From NCBI GenBank assembly GCA_963757335.1, contig CAVWRJ010000008.1, forward strand, positions 868,001 to 932,000: 64,000 nucleotides of DNA, given 5' to 3'. This document shows positions 24,549-32,489 of this stretch, in pieces. The notes beneath the pieces were generated by a model that saw nothing but the letters and a program-made list of their open reading frames with translations, was not told the DNA's origin and did not search any database. A program made the translations under genes and the position numbers. Source of the DNA: DASQPA01 sp963757335. GTDB lineage: Bacteria > Acidobacteriota > Thermoanaerobaculia > Multivoradales > UBA5704. Every line of letters begins with the position of its first letter. Position 1 is the first letter of the stretch.

Positions 24549-25487
24549 TTATCTGTCCGGCCGCTTCCCGGCGAGCACCCAGTCGTCGAGGAGATCGAGC
24601 AGCCCCCCGTCCACCCGGCTGTCGATCTTCCGCGCGAAGTGGTATCTGCCGCTCGCGTTCGTCGCGATCGTCGCGAAGTCCGCGGCACCGAGCAGCCGTG
24701 GCCGGCCGTCCCGGGTGCCGGCGAAGTCGATGTAGCGCAGGCTGTCGTTCGCCAGATCGAACTTTCCGCTGTTGACCAGCAGGGTCTGGACGATCGCCTC
24801 GCAGGGGCAGAGGGTGTGGCGGAAGTACTCCACCAGGTCCGCCCGCTCGCGGAGCGCCGTCCGCAAGTACTCGACCGCGGGCCGGGAGAGGGCCTGCCAC
24901 TGGTCGCCGGCATAGCAGGGGAAGGCGGCGGAGAAGGGGGAAGGGTCCGCCCGCACTCCCAGGCGCAGCCCGTAGGCGGAGGAGACGTGGTAGCGCGACT
25001 GGAGGCTGTTGATTCCTTTCCACCAGCCCACCCAGGCCGGCGCCGGCCGGTACTGGTAGAGATAACGCCGGAGGCCCCGCCGGCTCTCCCCCCAGTAGCC
25101 GGGCCGCGCCCGGATGTCCCAGTGGGAGAGGAAGCCGTCCCGGCCGCTCCGGGCGAGGAAATCCTCGGCCTCTGCCAGGGGGAGGGTCGGGTAGTCCTGG
25201 CCGGTCAGGTAGATCAGCCAGTCGAAGTCGACCTCGTGCTCGGCCAGCCAGTCGAGGGCGGTGAAGTAGGGCTCGATGATCCCCATCCCGGCGCGGTCGA
25301 GCGGGCCCTCGAAGCCGAAGAGGTCGACCCCCTGAAGATCCGAGAGGGGGGCGAGGTCGAGATGGCAGCTCGCGAAGTCGTGGCCGAGGAGGACCCGGGC
25401 CCCCGGGCTCCCCGTTTTGAGCGTCCGCACCAGCCGGTGGATCTGCTCCGGATTGACGTGGGTCTGGACGAAGTAGCAGGCCCGCAT
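24549..25487 (-). CDS. core-2/I-branching-type beta-1,6-GlcNAc transferase (GT14)
   Basis: 312 residues from ATG 25487. MRACYFVQTHVNPEQIHRLV is the typical family opening. FDWLIYLTGQDYPTLPLAEAEDFL carries the conserved GQDYP signature, and GDQWQALSRPAVEYL is the acceptor-side motif. Members add sugars to surface polysaccharide or glycoprotein. An alternative ATG at 25529 adds 14 residues. A much longer in-frame reading through the tandem array is possible because 21-bp units keep all frames open, but it is judged non-coding. The gene is third after the ATP-grasp and 26011 genes, separated by the minisatellite. Confidence 0.82.
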   Translation of the reverse strand: MRACYFVQTHVNPEQIHRLVRTLKTGSPGARVLLGHDFASCHLDLAPLSDLQGVDLFGFEGPLDRAGMGIIEPYFTALDWLAEHEVDFDWLIYLTGQDYPTLPLAEAEDFLARSGRDGFLSHWDIRARPGYWGESRRGLRRYLYQYRPAPAWVGWWKGINSLQSRYHVSSAYGLRLGVRADPSPFSAAFPCYAGDQWQALSRPAVEYLRTALRERADLVEYFRHTLCPCEAIVQTLLVNSGKFDLANDSLRYIDFAGTRDGRPRLLGAADFATIATNASGRYHFARKIDSRVDGGLLDLLDDWVLAGKRPDR

Positions 25488-25529
25488 GGCGGTGGCAGTC
25501 GTCTGGTTCCAGAGACTTTCTACGCGCAT

Positions 25530-25990
25530 TTCTGAAGACTTTCCATGAGTTCCTGAAGACTTTCCACGAGTTCCCGAGGACTTTCCACGAGTTCCCGAGG
25601 ACTTTCCACGGGTTCCCGAGGACTTTCCACGGGTTCCTGAAGACTTTCCACGAGTTCCCGAGGACTTTCCACGGGTTCCTGAAGACTTTCCACGGGTTCC
25701 CGAAGACTTTCCACGGGTTCCCGAGGACTTTCCATGGGTTCCCGAAGACTTTCCACGAGCTCCGGAAGCTTCCAAAAGCCGTCCGGAAGCTTCCAGGAGC
25801 TGTCCGGGAGGTCCCCAACGGTGTCCGGGAGGTCCCCAACGGTGTCCGGGAGGTCTCAAACGGTGTCCAGCCATCCCCAAACTCCGTCTGGCAGGTCTCA
25901 AACACCGTCCGGAGGGCTTTCCGCGGCGTCCGGGAGCTTCCCAACCGCGTTCGGGAGGTTCCGAGCGGTGTCGGGAGACGTTCCGGGTCT
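25530..25990. repeat. 21-bp minisatellite array 1
   Basis: About 22 head-to-tail units of 21 bases. Roughly the first 12 (25531-25790) are close copies of GACTTTCCACGGGTTCCCGAG with alternating CGAG/CGGG and CCTGAA/CCCGAG variants. Units from about 25790 on drift to TCCGGGAGGTCCCCAACGGTG-like forms. It occupies nearly the whole gap between two same-strand genes. Confidence 0.9.
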
Positions 25991-26010
25991 TTGCGGCAGG
26001 AAGCACTGCG

Positions 26011-26868
26011 TTAGCAGAACCGCCGGAAGTACTCGACATAGTCCGCCGCGATGCGCTCGATCTTGGTCCGCTCGCGGACCTCCGCCATCGTAGCGAGACC
26101 GCGCTGCCAGACCGGCCCGCCGAGGGTCGCCCGGGCTTTTTCCATCACCCGCGCGATGCTCGCCCCGTCGGCGTCGGTGTAGTAGGGATAGTCGGGACCG
26201 AGCAGCTCGACCGAGATCTCGTCCGGGGTGGTGATCAAGTTGACGTCGCAGGCGGCGGCGGTCGAGACCTTGGCGTTCGGCTTGTAGAGGAACTCCCGCT
26301 CCTCCTCACGGATCGAGAAGTGGCAGTTGAAGGCCCGCGCGGCGGTCATCAGGTCGCCGTAGCTGCCGGCGGCACGGAGAGCGTCCTCGTCGATGCAGGT
26401 GATCCCGGGGAGCTCACCCCAGGCTTTGAGCGACCGCCGATGGCCGAGATAGGCGACCTTGAGCTCTTCCACCCCCGCCTCGTGCGGGCGGTAGCGCGGG
26501 TCCCACTGGTGGTAGAGGACGACCGGCTGCGAACGGTCGGTCGCGAAGTCGTCGAGCGCCCGCCGGCTCTTGAAGATGAGGCCGTCCCACAGCCGGGCGT
26601 TCTTGATCCGGCGCTTGAAGCAGACCGTGTCCTGGACATCCAGGATCACGGTGTTGCCGCGGTTGCGGGCCCGCCAGAGGTCGAGCCAGCGGGAGGTCTT
26701 GATGAAGACGAGGATGGCGCCCCGGATATCGGCGATGTCGGGGACGTGGACCGAACGGGCATCCACGCCCCGGGCGCGGAGCGCCTCGCTCACCTGATCC
26801 GCCCCCATGACGGTGGAGCCCTTGTCGTAGTACTTGACGAAGAGGACTGGCCGGGGGAGGGTCGTCAC
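26011..26868 (-). CDS. glycosyltransferase-like protein of unknown specificity
   Basis: 285 residues. The N-terminus (RPVLFVKYYDKGSTVMGADQVSEALRARG) and later VYLGHRR-like and KVSTAAACDVNLITT segments resemble the two-Rossmann-domain layout of GT-B glycosyltransferases. I cannot place it in a named family. It starts with GTG inside the ATP-grasp stop (GTGA overlap), so it is translationally coupled and likely works in the same pathway. No signal peptide or membrane segment is seen. Confidence 0.55.
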   Translation of the reverse strand: MTTLPRPVLFVKYYDKGSTVMGADQVSEALRARGVDARSVHVPDIADIRGAILVFIKTSRWLDLWRARNRGNTVILDVQDTVCFKRRIKNARLWDGLIFKSRRALDDFATDRSQPVVLYHQWDPRYRPHEAGVEELKVAYLGHRRSLKAWGELPGITCIDEDALRAAGSYGDLMTAARAFNCHFSIREEEREFLYKPNAKVSTAAACDVNLITTPDEISVELLGPDYPYYTDADGASIARVMEKARATLGGPVWQRGLATMAEVRERTKIERIAADYVEYFRRFC

Positions 26869-27848
26869 GAGCGGCCGTTTTTGTAGCGCTCGACCGCCAG
26901 CTCGACGATGTGGTTGACGAGCGCGGTGAAGTCCATGCCGTGAGCGGCGGCGGCGGTCGCGAACTCGCTCTCCTTCTCCAGGTAGCAGCTCGCGTTGACC
27001 TCGATGACGTAGATCTCGCCGGTCTCGGTCAGCCGCAGGTCGACCCGGCCGTAGTCGCGCACCCGGAGCGCCCGGTAGGCCTCGACGGCGACCTTCTGGA
27101 GGCGCGCCTTGAGCTCGTCGGGGAGCTCGGGGAGAACCGACTTCGTCCCCTTGTACTCGGCGCTCCGCTTCGACCATTTGGCCTTGGAGTCCACGATGTG
27201 CGGCATCCCCTCCGGCATCCCCGAGAAGTCCATCTCCATGGGCGGCAGGGCGACCGGTTCGCCGTTGCCGATCACCCCGACATAGATCTCGCGCCCCTCG
27301 ATGTACTCCTCGACCAGGGCCGAGTCCTTGAGCTTCTCGTGGATCATGATCACCCGCTTCATGAGCGCGGTCGCGTCCCGTACCAGCGAGTCGCCGCTGA
27401 TGCCGATCGAGGCATCGGCCCGGAGCGGCTTGACGAAGAGCGGCATCCGCAGGTTGCCACCGGTCTCGAGGCCCGCGTCGTTCGAGAAGATGGCGAAGTC
27501 GGGATAGAGCACACCCTCGAAGGCGAAGATCTTCTTCGCCAGGCCCTTGTCCTGCCCCAGGTAAAGCTCGCCGGGACCGCTGCCAGTGTAGCGCAGGCAC
27601 AGGAGATCGAGCAGGCCGGCGACGGCGATGTCGGCGCTGACGCTTTTCCCGAACATCTCGAGGAGATTGAAGATCAGCTCCGGCTTCTGCTTCTCGAGAC
27701 CGGTGAGCATCTTCTTGACGTCGGCGTGCACGCCCAGGATCGAGGCCTCGTGCCCGCCTTCGCCGAGCGCCTCGACCACCTGGTCGACGACGATGTCGTG
27801 CTCTTTGGAACCCTCTTCTTCGAGGTACGTCAGAACCGTGATCCGCAT
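26865..27848 (-). CDS. ATP-grasp ligase of the D-Ala-D-Ala ligase family
   Basis: 327 residues, ATG with GGAGG seven bases upstream. The layout is that of D-alanine-D-alanine ligase-like enzymes: an N-terminal preATP-grasp domain (MRITVLTYLEEEGSKEHD), a middle with PLFVKPLRADASIGI and SALVEEYIEGREIYVGV, and the Mg-binding end RVDLRLTETGEIYVIEVNAS. These enzymes join a carboxylate to an amine via acyl phosphate. It is shorter and more divergent than housekeeping Ddl, and it is coupled to a glycosyltransferase-like gene. A role in a modified peptide, amino-sugar or small-peptide pathway is more likely than cell-wall Ddl. Confidence 0.75.
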   Translation of the reverse strand: MRITVLTYLEEEGSKEHDIVVDQVVEALGEGGHEASILGVHADVKKMLTGLEKQKPELIFNLLEMFGKSVSADIAVAGLLDLLCLRYTGSGPGELYLGQDKGLAKKIFAFEGVLYPDFAIFSNDAGLETGGNLRMPLFVKPLRADASIGISGDSLVRDATALMKRVIMIHEKLKDSALVEEYIEGREIYVGVIGNGEPVALPPMEMDFSGMPEGMPHIVDSKAKWSKRSAEYKGTKSVLPELPDELKARLQKVAVEAYRALRVRDYGRVDLRLTETGEIYVIEVNASCYLEKESEFATAAAAHGMDFTALVNHIVELAVERYKNGRS

Positions 27849-27951
27849 CTTGTTTCCTCCGGCCGGCGAGGGTATGCAAGGGGTGGGCCTATACTGGGCC
27901 TCACCCCGTGCGAACCTTTTCTCTCCTCCCGTCGTCCTAGTGGGAAAGGCC

Positions 27952-28539
27952 ATGCTCCCATCCCTCCCCACTCCCGACCTCCTCCTCGCCCGGCAGGCCA
28001 CCGCCGGCCAGGCGGCGGCCTGGGACGAGCTGATCTCCCGCTACGGGCAGAAGATCTACAACCTGGCCTTCCACTTCACCGGCTCGCTGCCGGAGGCGGA
28101 GGATCTCTGTCAGGAGATCTTCCTGCGGCTGCATCAGAATCTGCGCCTCTACCGCGGTGACTCGCCGCTCGCCGCCTGGACTCTCCGGCTCTCCAGGAAC
28201 CTCTGCATCGACCACTACCGGCGGCTGCGCCGCGAGCGCCGGTCGGTCGCCGTGCCGGACGAGGTGCTGGAGCAGATCCCATCAGGGGACGATCAGGGGG
28301 CGGAAGCCGAGTCGCGCCAGCAGATGCGGGCGGTCTACCGGGCGATGGAGGAGATGCCGGAGGATCTGGCCGAGGTGGTACTGCTCCGCGACCTCCAGGG
28401 GTGGACCCTGGAGGAGACCGCGACCTACCTGGACGTCCCCTTGGGGACCGTCAAGTCCCGCCTCCACCGGGCCCGGCTGGCGCTCGCCGAGCGGGTGACG
28501 GGCCGGCCGCGCCTGCGCGCTGTGGAGGCGCCATGCTGA
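27952..28539 (+). CDS. ECF RNA polymerase sigma factor (sigma-70 family)
   Basis: 195 residues. Region 2 spans about 20-95 (AWDELISRYGQKIYNLAFHF, EAEDLCQEIFLRLH, RNLCIDHYRRLRRER). Region 4 spans 125-180 (MPEDLAEVVLLRDLQGWTLEETATYLDVPLGTVKSRLHRAR). No region 3 is present, as expected of ECF factors. The ATG follows GGGAAAGG. It overlaps the next gene by 7 nt, the usual arrangement with its anti-sigma factor, and a third membrane-protein gene completes the operon. Confidence 0.92.
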   Translation: MLPSLPTPDLLLARQATAGQAAAWDELISRYGQKIYNLAFHFTGSLPEAEDLCQEIFLRLHQNLRLYRGDSPLAAWTLRLSRNLCIDHYRRLRRERRSVAVPDEVLEQIPSGDDQGAEAESRQQMRAVYRAMEEMPEDLAEVVLLRDLQGWTLEETATYLDVPLGTVKSRLHRARLALAERVTGRPRLRAVEAPC

Positions 28540-29241
28540 GCTGGGGCTGCCGCCGCTTCCGGGCGCAGTTCTCCCCCGCGGAGCCGGGGGCCGGCGCCAG
28601 GCATCGGAGTCGGTGCGCTGAATGCGCCGACTACGCCCAGGCGATGGAGCGGGCGGCGGCGGTCCGCCTGCCCTTCCCCGAGCGCCTGCGGGCCGAGCTG
28701 TCGAGCCTGCCCACCGCGGCTGCCGGGGGGCTCCTGCCCGGCCGGCTGCCGGTCCCGGCGCTCCCCCTCCCGGCCGCCCTCCGCTCCCGGTTGCGGGAGA
28801 TGGCTCGGCCGGAAGGGCAGGCGGGGAGCCAGGGAACGGCAGAAGCCCCCGGCATGGATCACGAGCCCCCGCTACGCGATCGCCGCGAGCCTCCTCTTGA
28901 CCACCCTCTCGGCGGCGCTCCTCGGGAGCCCGGCGGATCTCGCTGCCCGGGCGTCGAGCTTCGTCGAGCGCGAGGTCTCCTCGCCGCTCGTCCGAGCGGG
29001 GGAGACGGGGCAGGAGGAGCTCCGCGCCCTCCACTCGACCGCCACCTCGCGCTACGGCGAGCTTCGCGGCGGCCTCGGTGCCTCCGTCCGGAATCTCCAG
29101 GGCCGGCTTTCCACCCTGACTCACGAAGAGATCGGCCACCTTGCCCATATCGCTCAAATCGCCGGCAGGCTGCTGCCGGCTTCCCAGAACGAGAACCGCG
29201 GCGGGAGCGAGGCTCCCGGCCGCGAAAGGAGAAAACCATGA
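28533..29241 (+). CDS. zinc-finger anti-sigma factor (frameshifted)
   Basis: A short N-terminal cytosolic domain with HRSRCAECADYAQ, the H-x3-C-x2-C core of the ZAS anti-sigma fold. After residue ~90 the coding frame changes (between about 28800 and 28850). The new frame continues RERQKPPAWITSPRYAIAASLLLTTLSAALLG, a membrane helix, then a ~100-residue periplasmic part. Together this is a normal membrane anti-sigma factor of about 235 residues. It is either interrupted by an indel or truncated in vivo. It should hold the upstream ECF sigma factor inactive at the membrane. It overlaps the next ATG. Confidence 0.7.
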
Positions 29242-29789
29242 ACGCCGTCGAGCCGCTGCCACCCTACGAAGTCTCCGAGGGCCCCGCCCCGGTTCCCCAG
29301 CCCGGCCCCCCGGGCGTCGCCGCCAAGCGCCCCGTCCTGGCCGCTTTCTTCGCTCTCTGTCCGGGCCTGGGGCATGTCTACAACGGTCTCTACCTGCGTG
29401 GGCTGGTCTTCTTCCTCGTCGTTTCGAGCCTGCTCACGATCGTCATCCGCGGCCACGCGCTGGTCAGCTTCGCCCTCGTCTTCTTCTGGCTGTTCAACGT
29501 CCTCGACGCCTACCGCCAGGCGACCCTCATCAACTACGGCTATGCCCAGGACCTCGGGCTCCTGGATCTCCCCCACAACCCCGTGGCGGGCCAGGTGGGA
29601 GCGGTGGCGGGCGTCCTCCTCGTGCTCATCGGGCTCTTCGCCCTGGCCGACCGCTACTTGACGATCAACCTGGATTGGCTCTTCGACCTCTGGCCGGTGG
29701 CCCTCATCCTGGTCGGCGGCTGGCTGATCGTGGGCGCCCTCCGCGACCGGAAACGCACCTCTGGCGGTGCGGGTCCCGCGGGGATCTAG
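29238..29789 (+). CDS. membrane protein with C-terminal DUF5668-like (LiaF/TM) segment
   Basis: 183 residues. After a proline-rich cytosolic N-terminus come two hydrophobic hairpins: PVLAAFFALCPGLGHVYNG... with LVFFLVVSSLL, then FALVFFWLFNVLDAYRQA. These are followed by AGVLLVLIGLFALAD and FDLWPVALILVGGWLIVGAL. The last pair is the small tandem-helix unit common in envelope-stress proteins. The ATG overlaps the anti-sigma stop (ATGA) and has AAAGGAG. Probably part of an envelope-sensing sigma operon. Confidence 0.7.
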   Translation: MNAVEPLPPYEVSEGPAPVPQPGPPGVAAKRPVLAAFFALCPGLGHVYNGLYLRGLVFFLVVSSLLTIVIRGHALVSFALVFFWLFNVLDAYRQATLINYGYAQDLGLLDLPHNPVAGQVGAVAGVLLVLIGLFALADRYLTINLDWLFDLWPVALILVGGWLIVGALRDRKRTSGGAGPAGI

Positions 29790-29806
29790 GGCCAGGTAGA
29801 GCGAGG

Positions 29807-29829
29807 GGCTCCGTCCGCCGGACGGAGCC
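29807..29829. terminator. bidirectional terminator hairpin
   Basis: GGCTCCGTCC-GCC-GGACGGAGCC is a perfect 10-bp stem lying between the convergent stops at 29789 and 29841. Confidence 0.7.
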
Positions 29830-29840
29830 TCCACCCCGTT

Positions 29841-30411
29841 CTACATCCTGGCGAGCGCCCTCCGGGCCACCGCCTTCGCCCCTTCGAGCCGGTCCCTGCC
29901 GTCGCCCAGATCCGCGCTCACGATCAGCCAGACATTTTTCGCGAGCACGTTCAACTGCCGGAACGTCCCTCCCGTCCAGTAGGCTTTCTCGCCGATCCCG
30001 GCAATGCCAGAGACATCCAGGGGATCGCTGCCAGTCAGGGCTCTCGCCTCCGAGCGGGCGCGGTCGTAGGCGGCCGCGGCCGCGGCGGGGGTGGGAGACT
30101 GGCGGACGAGGAGCGTGAGGTGGCGGTGGGTGGCGGGGGAGACGTAGGCGCACTGCGAGACGACGGTGCCTGCCGGCTCGCCGGCGTTGGTGGTGGGAGG
30201 CGCCACGGGGCCGCCGAGGAGAGCCTCGGCGTCGGCTTGCGGGATCAAGGCGCAGGCGTCGATCGGGCTGGCAGTGCCGAGAGTGGTGGCCGGGGCCGAA
30301 ACCGCGGCGGTCCTGCCTTCCGGGCTCGCCGGCTGCCTGCAAGCGCTGAAGGCCAGGCCGGCGAGCAGGGCGGCACCAGGTGCTGCGAGCTCGCGGTAGC
30401 GAACCTCGCAA
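29841..30411 (-). CDS. small lipoprotein, DUF3558-like (5' frameshift)
   Basis: The main frame encodes IDACALIPQADAEALLGG...SQCAYVSP...GIGEKAYWTGGTFRQLNVLAKN...ARRALAR. This is the single-domain pattern of small exported lipoproteins resembling DUF3558. Upstream in the same frame is a lipobox, LAGLAFSAC, but no start. A TTG at 30411 with GGAGG seven bases upstream gives MRGSLPRARST in another frame, and one indel near 30380 joins them into a complete lipoprotein signal. It is a paralogue of the 30855-31437 gene, with DUF983 between them on the other strand. Confidence 0.6.
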
Positions 30412-30465
30412 GGTGGTTCCTCCGCTCCCGATCGTATCGTAACGAATCGCTATACTGGCCGGGCC

Positions 30466-30834
30466 GTGGAGACCCCCGCCGTCCCGCCCATCCTCGCCCT
30501 CCGCCGCGGTCTGCGCCAACGCTGCCCGCGCTGCGGGGAGGGGCCGCTCTTCGCGAGTTGGAACCGGCTCCGGGAGAGCTGCCCGGTCTGCGGCCTGCGC
30601 TACGAGCGCCACACCGGCGACACCTGGTTCTTCATGTACATGAGCACCGCGGGGCTGACCGGCTGCCTCGTCGTCTGCATGTTCCTCCTCCGGCCACGGA
30701 TCGTCTGGCTGGGGCAGCTCGCCGTCGCCGCCATCGCCCTGGTGGTGATCGGGCTCACCCTGCCCTACCGGAAAGGGATCGCGGTGGCGCTCGACTACCT
30801 GGTCGAGCGGCGGACGAGCGGGGGAGAGGAGTAG
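30466..30834 (+). CDS. DUF983 family membrane protein
   Basis: 122 residues, GTG start. Two zinc-ribbon-like CxxC knuckles (CPRCGEGPLF and CPVCGLRYE) precede HTGDTWFFMYMSTAGLTG and two membrane helices. This matches DUF983, small membrane proteins of unknown function often near cytochrome oxidase genes in proteobacteria. No oxidase genes are present here. It is divergent from the 29841 lipoprotein, sharing a 54-base promoter region that contains GATCGTATCGTAACGAATCGCTATACT. Confidence 0.85.
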   Translation: METPAVPPILALRRGLRQRCPRCGEGPLFASWNRLRESCPVCGLRYERHTGDTWFFMYMSTAGLTGCLVVCMFLLRPRIVWLGQLAVAAIALVVIGLTLPYRKGIAVALDYLVERRTSGGEE

Positions 30835-30854
30835 GGCGAAGGATTGTCGAGCGA

Positions 30855-31437
30855 TCAGAGCCGGCCGAGGGCCTTGCCGGCGATCGCCTTGGCGATCCCC
30901 AGCGGGTCCTTCCCCTCGCCGGGTCTTCTGGCTGGTCTGGCTGGTGATAATGAGCTGGGTCGCTCCCTTCCTCACGTGGAGCTGCTCCAGGGTGCCGCCG
31001 ACCCAGAAGGCGCCGTCGCCCAAGCCCGGCACGTCCTGGGGGGCGGAGCCGGCGAGGAGCGAGCGGGTGGAGTCGAAGGCGCCCTGGACCGCCTCGGGGC
31101 TGGCGGCCCGGCGCACCTCGATCCGTACGATCTTCGAGGGATCGGAGCCGGCGTTGTAGCCGCACTGGGAGGGGTCCTTCTGCTTCTGGCCGTCGCTCAG
31201 GAAGCTGCTCATCTCGACCACCTCCTCCTCGGCGAGGACCGCCTTGGCATCGGCCTCGGTGAAGAGGGTGCAGGCGTCGACCTGGCGGACGGGTGCGGCG
31301 GCACTCTTTCCCGCCTGGGAGCCGGAGGTCGGGCCGCAGCCGGAGAGAGTGGCGGCGGCAATCGCGGCCATCGCGGCAATCGCGGCCGGAGCGGCGAGGA
31401 CGAGAGCGAGGAAGACCTGCCGATACGATGTCGCCAC
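30855..31437 (-). CDS. small lipoprotein, DUF3558-like (3' frameshift)
   Basis: A lipoprotein signal (VFLALVLAAPAAIAAM..., lipobox TLSGC) is followed by the same domain as the 29841 gene: VDACTLFTEADAKAVLAEE, SQCGYNAGSD, LGDGAFWVGGTLEQLHVRKGATQLIIT. Near 30925 the frame shifts. The expected end, DPLGIAKAIAGKALGRL and a TGA at 30855-30857, is in a different frame from the body. Without the shift the protein would run on into unrelated sequence. Cell-envelope role unknown. Confidence 0.65.
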
Positions 31438-31470
31438 CTGACGTTCCCTCCGGGTCGGTAAAGGCGGATT

Positions 31471-32277
31471 CTATCCGATCGCCGATCTCCCTTTTGGGGT
31501 CCGGCCGCCCCTGCCCGGTCGCCTGGCGGGCTGGCGTTGGCGCGGGCGCTCCTTCTCCGCCTCCACCCGGTCGGCCAGGGCGGCGAGCGCCTCCTCCGGT
31601 TCGAGGCGACCCTGGAGTCCCTCGGCGAGCCCCTGGAGGAACGCCCGCTGGACCTCCGGCGGCACGGCTCTGGCTCCGAGCGCTCCGGGGGCTCCGGGAG
31701 CCAAGGGGGTGCTCCGCTCCCGGGCCAGCTCGCGGACGAGGGTGAGGGTCTCCTCCAGGAGGTCGCGCTCCGAGCGCGCCGGCCGGGCCGGCGGTCGGCC
31801 CGTGGGCAGGCTCTTCAGGGTCTTTTCCAATCCGGGCCACCAGGTGGCGAAGGCGCGGTCGAGGGCCTTCTCGGAGAGGGCGTTCGGACCGAGGGCGGAG
31901 TTGATCGTCGCCGCCAGCCGCCGGGTGTCGGCCTCGTTCGCCTCGGCGGCCTGGAACTGGACGAGCGGCCCGCGCAGGTCGGACGGACGGAGGCCGAGGA
32001 GGTAGGGGCAGACGTAGGTCCTGTCCAACGTCTTCGACAGGGCCCCGGCCTCGAAGAGCACCCAGGGGGCTCCGAGGTTGTCGCGGGTCAGGCAGAGGAT
32101 CCCCACCTTCGCCTGCTCGAGCTCCCCGGCGACCTGGGCGCTCCAGCGGGCCCCCTTGTCGATGTCCTCCGAAGACATCCAGGGCTCGACCGCCTGAAGG
32201 ACCGCCGGCAGCCAATCCCGGAGAGCCTCGGCGAGGCGCCGGCTCGGCTCTCCCGACCAGCTCAAGAAGACTTTCAT
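31471..32277 (-). CDS. TIR-domain protein
   Basis: 268 residues from ATG 32277. Residues 1-130 are a bacterial TIR domain: MKVFLSWSGEPSRRLAEALRD (beta-A), WMSSEDIDKGARWSAQVAGEL (BB region), VGILCLTRDNLGAPWVLFEAGALSK. The Glu at position 76 is where TIR NADases place the catalytic acid. The C-terminal half is charged and helical with no recognised domain. Stand-alone TIR proteins with this signature are often defence effectors that degrade NAD+, but a partner sensor is not adjacent. The kaiC operon is divergent. Function is inferred. Confidence 0.75.
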   Translation of the reverse strand: MKVFLSWSGEPSRRLAEALRDWLPAVLQAVEPWMSSEDIDKGARWSAQVAGELEQAKVGILCLTRDNLGAPWVLFEAGALSKTLDRTYVCPYLLGLRPSDLRGPLVQFQAAEANEADTRRLAATINSALGPNALSEKALDRAFATWWPGLEKTLKSLPTGRPPARPARSERDLLEETLTLVRELARERSTPLAPGAPGALGARAVPPEVQRAFLQGLAEGLQGRLEPEEALAALADRVEAEKERPRQRQPARRPGRGGRTPKGRSAIG

Positions 32278-32489
32278 GGGGTAGGCGTTCCGAGTTCCTT
32301 GCTCCGAGGACGTCAGGCCCGTCGAGAGAGAACTTGTCGCGCCAAGGATACCAGAAGCCGTGGGCCGGCCCTTGAGCCCGCGAGCCCCCCGTAACCTGCG
32401 CGTAACCTTAGGAGTCGTTCTTGGCATATACTTGCACCGCTTTCTCCAGAAAGCCCCACGACCCTCAGCTGAGAGAACGAAGTACCGGA

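Noticed and set aside
25530..25990. CRISPR-like array
   Set aside because: The units are 21 bases with no unique spacers between them, and no cas gene is present; it is a head-to-tail minisatellite.
25488..26039. A 496-residue reading of the GT14 gene with a KSSGTRG repeat domain
   Set aside because: The repeat period is a multiple of three and lacks stops, so all three minus-strand frames are open through it; an open frame here is not evidence of coding. The family start at 25487 fits without it.
32421..32437. Sigma-54 promoter upstream of kaiC (TTGGCATATACTTGCA)
   Set aside because: The GG-to-GC spacing is one base shorter than the strict -24/-12 consensus, and no bEBP gene is nearby; kept only as a possibility if an indel error is present.
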